This document shows, one piece after another, positions 7,956-16,139 of a stretch of DNA of 64,000 nucleotides. Both the position numbers and the translations under genes were made by a program. The stretch's first letter is position 1. Each line of letters starts with the position of its first letter. The DNA is from a virus. The stretch spans positions 62,001-126,000 of IMG/VR virus record IMGVR_UViG_3300034691_000040; one strand, written 5' to 3'. The notes under the pieces were generated by a model, which was not told the DNA's origin, ran no database searches, and saw only the letters and a program-made list of their open reading frames with translations.

Positions 7956-9455
7956 ATGACCGACACACCTACAGCAGTTCGAGCAGTTCTGTACTGCGAT
8001 GGCGGGTTTGACCCGCACAGTAAAGTTGGTGGGCGTGGCGTCCACGGTTACACGTATCTTCCGGATCTCCCTAAGAAGGGAACGGGTAACCCTAAGGCAG
8101 TGCCAACTGACAAAGGTTACATGTTTGAAAGTAAAGATCCGGACATTGAAAACTGTGTTGGCAATAAGGTCACGCCGGTAAGCTACATCGATGCATGTTC
8201 CGGCAGACCGCGGTACGAGTGTAACAATGAAGCTGAACTTGATGCGTTCCTGTTAGCGCTGGATTGGCTTACTCGACATGACCACATCGAGCATGTGCAA
8301 ATCATCTCAGATAGCCGTTACGTCGTTCAGGGCTTTAATAACCATTTACGCAAGTGGAAGGCCAAAGGTTGGCTGAACGCTAAGGGCGTACCTCCTCAGT
8401 ATCTGCCCATGTGGCAGAAGGTTCTGGAGATGGCAGACTGGGGTGTTGTCCGTGGGTTGGACCTCAAGCTTAGTTGGGCCAAAGGACATACTGGCGAAAT
8501 GGGTAACACGCGTGCTGACGACCTAGCAACGCGTGGCAAGGTGTTGGGTCAGACTCGTAACCCAGCCGTCATTGAAAACTTTAAAGAGGCTCAAGGGTAT
8601 TGGGGGACTAAAGATTCGCAGGTTCCTCGTATCCTCCAAGCACCTCGCTGGTACTTTTCAACAACGGATCTTGAATACAAACGTGATGACGGATCTCACA
8701 TTTATTACACCGGCTGTCATGGTGGCAAAGATAAAGAAGATGATCTTTTCGGCAAGCCGTATGCCGATAACTTCATGGGTGTGGTTCGGGTAAAAGAACC
8801 TGATCCGGTAATGGAATGCTTGCGTCTGAATGCAATCGCCAAAGATGTAAATCGCATTGGGTTTATCATCATTGGTCACCTCGATGCAATCTTCGCACAG
8901 AAGACGTATAAGGAGTTGACCCAGCACCAGACCACGTTCCTGTATAGCAATCCAAAACGCTTCGATGTCCTTGATGCTAATAAGAAATCCATTCTTGCAG
9001 AGCTGCGGCCAGCAGGTCTCGGATTCCGTGGTGTGAATCAGTGGAGAAGCCTTACCCGTGTACTTGACCGAGTGATTGAAGGAAGTAACGTTTATCGGGT
9101 AACTGATTTAACTGACCTACTTTATGAGGAACAAGGCACCAAAAAGGTGGTTCGTAAACTCAAGTCAATCATATCCCCTGTGACTAAGCATCTTGATGTG
9201 GACGTCGAGTTTAACCTTGAGAGCTCGAAGGATGAGCCAAAGCCGTTCAAGGATAAGGTTCGTTTGATCTTAGGTGGCGACATCCTGACTCGTAACCAGC
9301 TTGCTGCACTTGCAGAAGATGTTAAGTCTGTGAAGGTAGTGACCTGGCGAGATTCGGAAGTAGTGGGTCGTTATGCAACACTGGTCGAACTGAATTCGGG
9401 TGACATTGGACTTTGGGCAAGAACTGAAGCTAATATCTACTACGCGGTCAAGTAA
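7956..9455 (+). CDS. RNase HI with a large uncharacterised C-terminal domain
   Basis: A 499-residue protein. Residues 10-195 are a ribonuclease HI domain that cleaves RNA in RNA-DNA hybrids, useful for primer removal. The catalytic carboxylates are visible: Asp15 in LYCDGGF, Glu94 in NNEAEL, Asp119 in IISDSRYV and Asp188 in GNTRADDLA, together with the conserved His of AKGHTGE. The remaining 300 residues have no motif I recognise; typical RNase HI is only about 155 residues long. The ATG at 7956 follows AAGG at suitable spacing; an in-frame GTG at 7911 is less likely. It sits between the lysis-like genes and an unknown gene in the same strand run. Confidence 0.88.
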   Translation: MTDTPTAVRAVLYCDGGFDPHSKVGGRGVHGYTYLPDLPKKGTGNPKAVPTDKGYMFESKDPDIENCVGNKVTPVSYIDACSGRPRYECNNEAELDAFLLALDWLTRHDHIEHVQIISDSRYVVQGFNNHLRKWKAKGWLNAKGVPPQYLPMWQKVLEMADWGVVRGLDLKLSWAKGHTGEMGNTRADDLATRGKVLGQTRNPAVIENFKEAQGYWGTKDSQVPRILQAPRWYFSTTDLEYKRDDGSHIYYTGCHGGKDKEDDLFGKPYADNFMGVVRVKEPDPVMECLRLNAIAKDVNRIGFIIIGHLDAIFAQKTYKELTQHQTTFLYSNPKRFDVLDANKKSILAELRPAGLGFRGVNQWRSLTRVLDRVIEGSNVYRVTDLTDLLYEEQGTKKVVRKLKSIISPVTKHLDVDVEFNLESSKDEPKPFKDKVRLILGGDILTRNQLAALAEDVKSVKVVTWRDSEVVGRYATLVELNSGDIGLWARTEANIYYAVK

Positions 9456-9481
9456 ACCCACAGGGCCGCAGAGGTCTCGTC

Positions 9482-9880
9482 ATGAGTGCTAAAGCGTTGG
9501 AGGGGGAAGCCTTTGAAACTAAAGCTAACCCCCAGGTAAAACAACTGAGCATGAAGCGGTTGATATTCCTTTCATCGCTGTACTTTAAGATACGCGGCAT
9601 CAAGGACCCGGCCAAGGAGTTGCTTATTGATCTTAATAAGCGCTTTGGTCTGGCCTACCGTGAAAGCTCACTGAAACTCCCAGCTGCAATGAGTAACATC
9701 CTCTGGTTCAGGACGAATGCCAAAGAAGCGTTCGAAACCTACTTAGAGGATGAGTCGCAACTGAATACCCTCGCCTGCGACCTCGTCGGCTGCTGCCCGG
9801 AATGGGCAAGATACGGTGACCAATCGTGTCTCATCAAGGATGCGAAGGCCGTGTTTTCGTACGCCCGTTCAAAACTGTAA
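9482..9880 (+). CDS. Unknown 132-residue protein
   Basis: Soluble, mostly helical protein. It has three cysteines close together (LACDLVGCCPEW) near residues 98-107 and a fourth near the end, but no clear zinc-site spacing. It lies 26 bases after the RNase H gene and ends just before a shared hairpin terminator, so it is probably the last gene of that transcript. Start ATG at 9482 is the first in frame. No family recognised. Confidence 0.65.
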   Translation: MSAKALEGEAFETKANPQVKQLSMKRLIFLSSLYFKIRGIKDPAKELLIDLNKRFGLAYRESSLKLPAAMSNILWFRTNAKEAFETYLEDESQLNTLACDLVGCCPEWARYGDQSCLIKDAKAVFSYARSKL

Positions 9881-9885
9881 TACGG

Positions 9886-9918
9886 CATATACGCCCGGCA
9901 TTGAGCCGGGCGTATATG
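9886..9918. terminator. CATA/TATG hairpin at convergent junction
   Basis: A 14-bp perfect stem (CATATACGCCCGGC with its complement) around an ATTGA loop, between converging genes. Member of the shared hairpin family. Confidence 0.78.
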
Positions 9919-9929
9919 CTGCTACTGAG

Positions 9930-10787
9930 TTACTTACCCGCTTTCTCAATCACGGAGAGGTTCTTCTTCATCGCCTCTACATGCTGAGGTACGATCTCAA
10001 GCAACGCTGCGGCTGCGCTAACCGTGACGCCGAGCTTATAGAACAACTCAGAGAGCTGACTACCCACTTTACCGGATACCGTGTCATCGTGCTTGGCAAG
10101 ATGCTCTTTGAAGCTTGTGGACAAATCAGCGAAGCGGCCCACCATGCCATTTACACTGGACAGGTCGACTTTAGCCAAACGGTCATTCAGCGCATTGGTC
10201 AGTTTGTAAGCGTGCTCCATGTCAGCGTTACGGTCGATCACTTTGGAGGCTTGTGCTTCTGGTGCGTTAGACCCCGTGAAGTACTGCTTAAGCTTACTGA
10301 GGACCTCCAGGCTGACCAAAGGGATCTGACCTTTGAGTTCCTTGATACCGCTCTGAGCAGCCAGACGATCAGGTTCGTTCAGAATCTGTGCCAGACGCGT
10401 GTTGCTCTTTTTCAGCGTGGCTTCCAACTCTTCAACCTGCGGCAGCACGTTCGTGATCAGGTATTCAAGAAACGAAACCCACTTGCCGGTGAACCCAGGG
10501 GCTACATGTACCATAACCAACCGGTTAGTGGCATAAGGGTTTTTGTTAAACGCGATCACAGCCGCGTCGTAATCCAGATGGTTACTACGGTAGTTACCTA
10601 CTTTAAGCCCATTAAGGAATGTAGAAGACCGGTCAACGAATTCGTTGAACTTGGACTTTACGGTGTCGACAAATGGCAGAGCCAAAGATTCAGTGGAAAG
10701 ATCCGAACCCATGCGGCAAATGCTTTCGAGAGAGTTGAGCTCGACATTAGCCAGCTCGTTCATGATGTTCGGGTTAAGTTTGGACAT
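9930..10787 (-). CDS. Helical protein, possible processed virion protein
   Basis: A 285-residue, strongly helical protein (for example VLPQVEELEATLKKSNTRL) of unknown family. The ATG at 10787 is chosen over one at 10829 because GGAGG lies ten bases before it and the upstream ATG has no ribosome site. The N-terminal 40 residues are low in aromatics and include Ser-X-Glu tripeptides (NSLES, LSTES) of the kind cut by phiKZ-type prohead proteases, hinting at a propeptide. This is speculative. It is a single-gene minus-strand unit between two plus-strand runs. Confidence 0.65.
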   Translation of the reverse strand: MSKLNPNIMNELANVELNSLESICRMGSDLSTESLALPFVDTVKSKFNEFVDRSSTFLNGLKVGNYRSNHLDYDAAVIAFNKNPYATNRLVMVHVAPGFTGKWVSFLEYLITNVLPQVEELEATLKKSNTRLAQILNEPDRLAAQSGIKELKGQIPLVSLEVLSKLKQYFTGSNAPEAQASKVIDRNADMEHAYKLTNALNDRLAKVDLSSVNGMVGRFADLSTSFKEHLAKHDDTVSGKVGSQLSELFYKLGVTVSAAAALLEIVPQHVEAMKKNLSVIEKAGK

Positions 10788-10895
10788 GAAGGTGTTGCCT
10801 CCGGCTAATTCAGGGGGTGTAGATTCCATATCAGAACTACTAAGTTACCACTAAACCCTATACTGTGTATTTAAAAATCAGCGGAGCATTTAAAC

Positions 10896-12353
10896 GTGGC
10901 GGTAGCATTCGGAAATCAGTACGACAAGAAGGCTCGGGCGTTTTATCCAATGCCTAACTTGGGCACCATTCTCGACATTTCAGCAGGGTCCTGGGTTCGT
11001 GGCCATAAAGGCCAATGGATTCTCAATGGGGGGTTTGCACAGTTCTGGGGGATCATCGCTGAACCTAACATGTTCAAGTCCACCTTAGCAGCCGCCTGTG
11101 CAGGCGCTGTGATGCGTGCCTTTGACGATTCGATCATGCACGCCCATGACACTGAGTCCAGCATGCAAGCGCGTCGTGTAGAGCGTCTGGTGCGGGAAGC
11201 GATGGCACTGCTGCTGCCGGGTATCGTTGTTCCAGAAGATTTGATCGCCTGCGGTCGTTTGTTCTTCACCAGTTCTGTCGACCTTGACGGCACTGAAATG
11301 ATTAACAACTTGAAAGCGTTTGCTAAAGAACGGTTCAAGAATGAAAAGCAGGTGGCCTACGAGATCATCGACCCGCAGACCGGCAAGCCTTACATGTACT
11401 TCGTTCCAGTGATCGAGTTCACCGACTCCTTCTCCGGACTGAAGACTGAAGGTGCTACCGAGATGCTGGAGAAGAACGATGTGGGTTCTTCCGATAACAA
11501 CATGTTGGCAATGCGCGTCAACAGCGGCAAGAGCCAGATCATCGACCAGGCGCCTGACCTTGTTGCTAAGCATGGCATCTACTGGCTGACCACCGGCCAT
11601 ATCGGTCAGTCGTACCAACTCGATCCTCGTAAGCCTAACGTCAAGCTCCTTAAGGGCATGAAAGGCGATCTGAAGATCAAGCGCATTCCTGAAAACTATT
11701 CGTTCCAGACCGGTAACTGCTACGCGATCACTTATTACTCGCCTTTGATGGGTGATGACAAACGTGCTGAATTCCCATGGTCCCCTGAGTCGGTCGACAT
11801 GACCACTGACCTGTTGGAAATCCGCGTCACGAACTACCGCGGTAAGTTTGGTATCGATAACATCCCTCTGCCTTTGATCATCTCGAAGAAAGAAGGTCTG
11901 CTTCCGTACATGTCCAACTTCTACTACCTGCTGCGTAACGCCGCGCGCTACGGCCTGGTAGGTAACGTGCAACACTACGCTCTGGCTTTGGTGCCAGACG
12001 TGTCGCTGTCCCGTACCAAAGTGCGTCAAAAGCTGCGTGAGTCTTATGCTTTGCAGAACGCTGCTCGCATCCTGATGGAAATGCACTGGGAGATGACCAC
12101 CAGCGTTACCTTCCCGGATGAGCTGCGCTGCGAACCAACGCAACTGTATGAAGAAATCAAGGCCATGGGCTATGATTGGGATTTGCTTCTGAATACTCGG
12201 TACTGGTTCAGTACTGTAGAGCAGGGCGCAAAGACTCCTTATCTGTCCACCCGCGATTTACTGCTGATGCGTGTGAATCAATACCACCCGTACTGGTACC
12301 CAAAAACCCGTAAAGAAATGGGGCTACCCGAGATCGAACTTCAAGGGAGTTAA
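10896..12353 (+). CDS. UvsX/RecA-like recombination ATPase
   Basis: A 485-residue P-loop ATPase. The Walker A-like loop AEPNMFKST at residues 55-63 has Phe in place of the usual Gly before Lys, as T4 UvsX does (SKSFKS). A Walker B-like segment VIEFTDSFSGL has its Asp at about 177, and HIGQSY after IYWLTTG sits where RecA proteins have their sensor. T4 UvsX and relatives form filaments on single-stranded DNA and catalyse strand exchange. The protein is longer than UvsX, with an unfamiliar 200-residue C-terminal part, so a different RecA-fold function is possible. It starts at GTG behind GGAG. It heads a plus-strand run that also encodes a virion-polymerase fragment. Confidence 0.65.
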   Translation: MAVAFGNQYDKKARAFYPMPNLGTILDISAGSWVRGHKGQWILNGGFAQFWGIIAEPNMFKSTLAAACAGAVMRAFDDSIMHAHDTESSMQARRVERLVREAMALLLPGIVVPEDLIACGRLFFTSSVDLDGTEMINNLKAFAKERFKNEKQVAYEIIDPQTGKPYMYFVPVIEFTDSFSGLKTEGATEMLEKNDVGSSDNNMLAMRVNSGKSQIIDQAPDLVAKHGIYWLTTGHIGQSYQLDPRKPNVKLLKGMKGDLKIKRIPENYSFQTGNCYAITYYSPLMGDDKRAEFPWSPESVDMTTDLLEIRVTNYRGKFGIDNIPLPLIISKKEGLLPYMSNFYYLLRNAARYGLVGNVQHYALALVPDVSLSRTKVRQKLRESYALQNAARILMEMHWEMTTSVTFPDELRCEPTQLYEEIKAMGYDWDLLLNTRYWFSTVEQGAKTPYLSTRDLLLMRVNQYHPYWYPKTRKEMGLPEIELQGS

Positions 12354-12383
12354 CCCAAGTAACCGTATAAGGATAAGTCAGTC

Positions 12384-12665
12384 ATGAGTGAACGATCCCT
12401 GGTCGACAAAGTTGCCGATCTACTTGGCAACAGCAGTGCCGCCCGTAAAAATGCTTTCGTGCGTAGCTTCTCAGCGCCTAAAGCAGGTGGCGATGAAGTC
12501 AAGTCACTCAATGACTACTTTCGGGTAGAACTGAGTAAAGTTGAAGCATCCACCATTGATGAGCGCGGTTGCTTGCTCGATGGTATTGCTCCTTCGAAAT
12601 GGCTGCAGTACTTCGAAGCACACGTTCTCCCAACCCTCATTCGGTTCGAGCTTCCAAAGGACTGA
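12384..12665 (+). CDS. Unknown 93-residue protein
   Basis: Small soluble protein between the UvsX-like gene and the RNA polymerase beta fragment, three bases before the latter. The ribosome site AAGGATAA precedes ATG 12384. It contains KVADLLGNSSAARKNAFVRSF near the start and a Trp/Tyr pair (KWLQYF) near the end. No family recognised. Its tight spacing suggests one operon with its neighbours. Confidence 0.65.
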   Translation: MSERSLVDKVADLLGNSSAARKNAFVRSFSAPKAGGDEVKSLNDYFRVELSKVEASTIDERGCLLDGIAPSKWLQYFEAHVLPTLIRFELPKD

Positions 12666-12668
12666 ATC

Positions 12669-13403
12669 ATGAACGAAAAACGCCGTAAGGTTACCGAGTT
12701 CATCCTCAAGAATTTCGACAAGATTCTTCCTGGGGATAAAACGAACTCTGAAAGTCTAAAGGCTGCTTTCGACAAGATGTCTGACAGCGAGTTCGAGGCG
12801 TACATCAAACGCCTTGCGCCCGCTAAGACACCCGATGAAATCAAGCAGCGGTTGTTCCTGCCGTTTTACGTACCCAACCTGCGTCCAAATGGAGTGCGTT
12901 TATCCATTGCCCGTAATTACCAAATTGCGCGTGACCTGGGTCGCAGCATTGAAGAACGGTTGATCATGACCGATGGCGCTACAGGGCTCAAGTACATCAC
13001 ACCACATGCTTATCCGGTTTATGATTTGCAGGTGCGTCGTCAAGCACAGACCGGTAGCAAGAAGCGTTCGATCCCTGAGCACCACCAGCGTCTCGATGAC
13101 CTGACCGACCAACCGACTGTGGACTCAAAAGGCAGTCGTATCTCTTCACCTGAGTTCGGGTCTCTGATCCAGAAGCGTCTGGACAATACCGTTATTGAAC
13201 TGACACACGTTCGTGGCGGTAACGCGTTGGCAGCTCGTGAGTTCACGCGGGCACTGGTGGAAGATGGTGAGGTTAACCTTTCGCAATTGGAAGGGTTGGG
13301 TATTGCTCGTTCGACTAAGACCTTGTCGACGTTCCTGAACACTATGCTGATCGGTAATAACCTCGATCCGTCAACAAAGGTTCCAGATGATGCAAGAAAA
13401 TAA
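12669..13403 (+). CDS. Virion RNA polymerase beta subunit, C-terminal fragment (gp149-like)
   Basis: This 244-residue protein reads like the last part of bacterial RpoB. Residues about 30-75 resemble the RpoB segment SDEEVMRLAENL..PVFDG (here SDSEFEAYIKRL..VPNLRPNG). TDGATGLKY near 100 matches YDGRTGEQF. A following TDQPTVDSKG..PEFGSL matches TQQPLGGKA..RFGEMEVWAL, the clamp region. The large beta protein at 28188 stops just after the point where this fragment should begin, so the two complement each other. phiKZ has the same division (gp178 and gp149). It should be part of the packaged, rifampicin-resistant multisubunit polymerase that transcribes early genes. The match was made by eye, so a profile comparison should confirm it. 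Confidence 0.68.
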   Translation: MNEKRRKVTEFILKNFDKILPGDKTNSESLKAAFDKMSDSEFEAYIKRLAPAKTPDEIKQRLFLPFYVPNLRPNGVRLSIARNYQIARDLGRSIEERLIMTDGATGLKYITPHAYPVYDLQVRRQAQTGSKKRSIPEHHQRLDDLTDQPTVDSKGSRISSPEFGSLIQKRLDNTVIELTHVRGGNALAAREFTRALVEDGEVNLSQLEGLGIARSTKTLSTFLNTMLIGNNLDPSTKVPDDARK

Positions 13404-13887
13404 AGGCAATGATTTTTTTGTGGAGTTGGCGAAAGATGTAGCATTGCGCTACGCAATCCACGATGAGGCTGAGCAGAAGGTCCGGTCGATTTACATTGAA
13501 TGCGCCAAGGTCGTTAACTGGCAAGCAAACATGAGTTCGGACAAGGCTGCCGATGAGGTACTGAACCACCTGCAAGTGCATGGCGATAAAGCAAGTATGG
13601 TTATTAACATGACCAGCAGCTTCATGTTCAGGGCGGGGATTACCGCATTTCAACAACGCCTAGAGCTGGCTACCCTGCTCGCTGAAAGCGTCTCTTGGCC
13701 GCGTGATGTAAAAGAGTTCGGGGCGGTTCAGGCACGGTTGACGACTACGGCTGAAAATGCCCGTAACACGTTTACCGGCAGTCCATGGATGATGTTCCTG
13801 TACCTGCTCAGCATGGGCGATGTCATTCAAGCGTTGGATGCCGCGCGTGTGAAATCAAAAGCTCCCGCTCCAAAACCAGCTACTTAA
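13387..13887 (+). CDS. Unknown 166-residue helical protein
   Basis: Starts inside the end of the beta C-terminal gene (17-base overlap), indicating coupled translation. The product is helical and alanine-rich, ending in a KSKAPAPKPAT tail that is probably flexible. An FTGSPWMMFLYLLSM segment is hydrophobic but short and may be a buried helix rather than a membrane span. No family recognised. A second ATG three bases downstream is equally plausible as start. Confidence 0.65.
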   Translation: MMQENKGNDFFVELAKDVALRYAIHDEAEQKVRSIYIECAKVVNWQANMSSDKAADEVLNHLQVHGDKASMVINMTSSFMFRAGITAFQQRLELATLLAESVSWPRDVKEFGAVQARLTTTAENARNTFTGSPWMMFLYLLSMGDVIQALDAARVKSKAPAPKPAT

Positions 13888-13896
13888 GGTCCAACC

Positions 13897-14661
13897 ATGA
13901 AACAACATGCTATCATTGATGTTAACATGTTGGCCGATACACGACTTGGAGCCGTCAGGCGCATTGACGAAACAATCGCTAATGTGCTTGGCGCTTCCAA
14001 CGTTTACCGCGACCGACATCATGACAACTTTGATCTCCTGACGAATGGTCAAATTGACCGTCAGGAGTATCAAAGCCTTTATGCCAAACAAGAGGCAGAT
14101 ACGCTAGGCGCTTCGAAGATGACAGAGTTTGTCTATTACCTTCGAAAAGACATGGTGGATGCCAGCAACCGCATGGAGCGCGGCGCTGGCATCACTTCGG
14201 TTACGATCGATATCAACCTCTTTCCGTACACCGAACTGACCGACACTGAGATCAAAATCTTCGTCCGTGCAGTCAGACGGTACTTCCCGCACAACATCAC
14301 GGTCAATGCAATCAACGTCCCATGGGCCGAGCTCACTCCTGAAATCGTTGCACGTACCTACGACATGATTGCCATTTACAACCACGAGGATTGGTTAATC
14401 CCGAATGAGAAAGCGCTTATTGCAAGACGCCTTCCTAACGTGGTCATGCTGACGCCAACGATTGCAACCAGCGGGGAGCTTCCTGAAAAGAATCCTGATG
14501 TGGAAAACCCATTCAGTGCACGGTCAATGGTGTTGGTGAAGTTTATCGCCCTCACATATATCCCGACCGCATGGGCTTGTCACAACCCCATCATTCATCA
14601 GGAGATACAAAATCAGAAACATCGAGCGAAGACTCCCCCGAATCCCGCTCCCCAGGTTTGA
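13897..14661 (+). CDS. Unknown 254-residue protein
   Basis: Mixed alpha/beta protein with strands such as SVTIDINLF and NITVNAINV and a loop AIYNHEDWLIPNEKALI, giving the impression of a Rossmann-like fold without a nucleotide motif. The last 71 bases overlap, tail to tail, the minus-strand gene that follows, and the C-terminal tail (QNQKHRAKTPPNPAPQV) is basic and proline-rich, suggesting the 3' end was extended into the neighbour. ATG 13897 lies ten bases after the previous stop with a weak GGTCC site. No function assigned. Confidence 0.65.
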   Translation: MKQHAIIDVNMLADTRLGAVRRIDETIANVLGASNVYRDRHHDNFDLLTNGQIDRQEYQSLYAKQEADTLGASKMTEFVYYLRKDMVDASNRMERGAGITSVTIDINLFPYTELTDTEIKIFVRAVRRYFPHNITVNAINVPWAELTPEIVARTYDMIAIYNHEDWLIPNEKALIARRLPNVVMLTPTIATSGELPEKNPDVENPFSARSMVLVKFIALTYIPTAWACHNPIIHQEIQNQKHRAKTPPNPAPQV

Positions 14662-15067
14662 AGCTCACTTCCGGTGGGACGTAACCTTCTGGCAGGATTG
14701 AACTGATACGCTCGCCGGTGATTTCACGCTCCTCGCCAACCGCAAGAAATGGATCACGCCCACCGAACATTTCGCGAATCTCGCGAACAGCTTTGATGGC
14801 CTCAGCCCCATTGTCGCCAATCTTTTCTTCAATATCGAGCTTACGGGTTGTGAGTGCGGATTGGTCCATGCCGTTTAACAGCATGATCAGATCACCCATC
14901 TTGTCAGGGATCTGCGTACCACCGACTGTGAGCTTCTCTGTGGCCATGTACCGCATTTGCTGCGTGAATCTGACCACTGCCATCGGATCGGTGTCGCGTT
15001 CAGTAAACCCGGCTACAGGCGCTGTAGTCACACCAGGGATGCGGGGTAGTTCGTCAAAGTTGCTCAT
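14591..15067 (-). CDS. Unknown acidic 158-residue protein
   Basis: ATG at 15067 with AGAGAGG seven bases upstream begins MSNFDELPRIPG; a longer frame to 15214 lacks such a site. The protein is acidic at both ends, with a central charged helical region (KLDIEEKIGDNGAEAIKAVREI) and a Ser/Asp/Glu-rich C-terminal tail. It overlaps the preceding plus-strand gene by 71 bases tail to tail, the only convergent pair in this window with no hairpin between the genes. Function unknown; a scaffold-like or head-accessory role could be imagined from composition but is not supported. Confidence 0.62.
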   Translation of the reverse strand: MSNFDELPRIPGVTTAPVAGFTERDTDPMAVVRFTQQMRYMATEKLTVGGTQIPDKMGDLIMLLNGMDQSALTTRKLDIEEKIGDNGAEAIKAVREIREMFGGRDPFLAVGEEREITGERISSILPEGYVPPEVSFKPGERDSGESSLDVSDFVSPDE

Positions 15068-15104
15068 TTCGATACCTCTCTTTAATCCCTTCGTTGGAGG
15101 GGGC

Positions 15105-15614
15105 ATGTTTAAACAATTGTGGACTCGGCTTTTTAAAAGACCGGTGGTGGAACCTGTAACAGAACCTTTGTCTGATGATCCTTGGGTCAGAAGTAAACAA
15201 CTCTCTGATCCCATTTATACACTAGACTTGGCTGAACTAAATGCAGACCACTTAGACCTCAAAGTCCAAGTGTGTAGCGATAACGTCTACGAGTTACTGG
15301 CGTGGCTGGAAATCTCTATACGATGCATTGAAACAGAAGGGGATGTCACAGAAGAGTGGAAGTTGGATCAAAGGCAGCGTGAGGCAATATGGCTTGTGGA
15401 CTACTACTTCCACGATAAGACGGGGTATTGGGCACCGCAGGTTGTGTGGATTCAAGTGCTCGAAAAGATCCGAATCATACATCATCTACTTGAGACTAAG
15501 GACATAAACTTTGGTCATCTTTACCATCGTTACATGGTCAAGCACCTGACTGTTGTTATCAGGGATGCCATCAGTGTAATGGAACTTTCACTCACGCTCA
15601 GCAACAAATCCTAA
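15105..15614 (+). CDS. Unknown 169-residue protein
   Basis: ATG 15105 lies just after TTGGAGGGGG, a strong ribosome site; the open frame upstream of it overlaps the divergent gene and is rejected. The protein starts with a basic amphipathic segment (MFKQLWTRLFKRP), then acidic linkers, and is helical thereafter with many Tyr, Trp and His (HHLLETKDINFGHLYHRYM). It could be peripherally membrane-bound. No family recognised. Only 37 bases separate it from the divergent gene, so their promoters must overlap. Confidence 0.65.
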   Translation: MFKQLWTRLFKRPVVEPVTEPLSDDPWVRSKQLSDPIYTLDLAELNADHLDLKVQVCSDNVYELLAWLEISIRCIETEGDVTEEWKLDQRQREAIWLVDYYFHDKTGYWAPQVVWIQVLEKIRIIHHLLETKDINFGHLYHRYMVKHLTVVIRDAISVMELSLTLSNKS

Positions 15615-15668
15615 AGTCAAGCCATCAGATACCTGTAAGCTTGCACACGCATTAAAGGATAATACGCC

Positions 15669-16139
15669 ATGACAAGACGCAGTCGGTCTACACGATCTAC
15701 GTTTCGAGAGTTGCTTCAAGATAATACCAAGAAGATGGACAAGAGTGAAAACATCCCCGCTCACTTAGTACGGGACATGTTGCTCACCCATGGTATCTCA
15801 CCTGCCCAGTGGGACAAGATGGCGGATCAGTATTACCGAAAGGTTAACGCTAATTCCAAAAATGAAGTCGACCTGCTCAAAGTCACTCATGACAAGAGCA
15901 ACATGGCCAAAGCTTTGGCTAAAGACACCTTACCTTGGAGACGGTGTGAATCAACCATCCAGATCCTAGGTCCTGTCAGTTATAAAGTGAGTATTGAACT
16001 TACTTTCGCTAACGGTGTCACGTACAAGCACGAAGTGTTCAAACGCAACAAGTACTACGAGCCTGATGCGGTTGAAGGTGACGAAGACGAACAGGCTGAA
16101 GATATCGAAGATGAGCCGAAGGAAAATGACGATGAATAA
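15669..16139 (+). CDS. Unknown protein with acidic C-terminal tail (156 aa)
   Basis: Starts at ATG 15669 behind AAAGGATAA. The N-terminus is very basic (MTRRSRSTRSTFREL) and the C-terminus very acidic (a run of Glu/Asp from about residue 130), a charge polarity seen in DNA-mimic or nucleic-acid chaperone-like proteins, though no motif is present. Between them KVSIELTFANGVTYKHEVF suggests a beta hairpin. It overlaps the next gene by eight bases, so the two are probably co-translated. Function unknown. Confidence 0.65.
   Translation: MTRRSRSTRSTFRELLQDNTKKMDKSENIPAHLVRDMLLTHGISPAQWDKMADQYYRKVNANSKNEVDLLKVTHDKSNMAKALAKDTLPWRRCESTIQILGPVSYKVSIELTFANGVTYKHEVFKRNKYYEPDAVEGDEDEQAEDIEDEPKENDDE

Noticed and set aside
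9816-10808. 330-codon plus-strand frame across the 9930-10787 gene
   Set aside because: Antisense shadow; crosses a terminator hairpin and lacks a ribosome site. The minus frame has GGAGG and fits the operon layout.
11085-12143. 352-codon minus-strand frame inside the UvsX-like gene
   Set aside because: Low-complexity His/Val/Gln composition typical of antisense translation; the plus strand has ATPase motifs.
14718-15104. Upstream extension of the 15105 gene
   Set aside because: Overlaps the whole divergent gene and lacks a start site; the GGAGG before ATG 15105 settles it.
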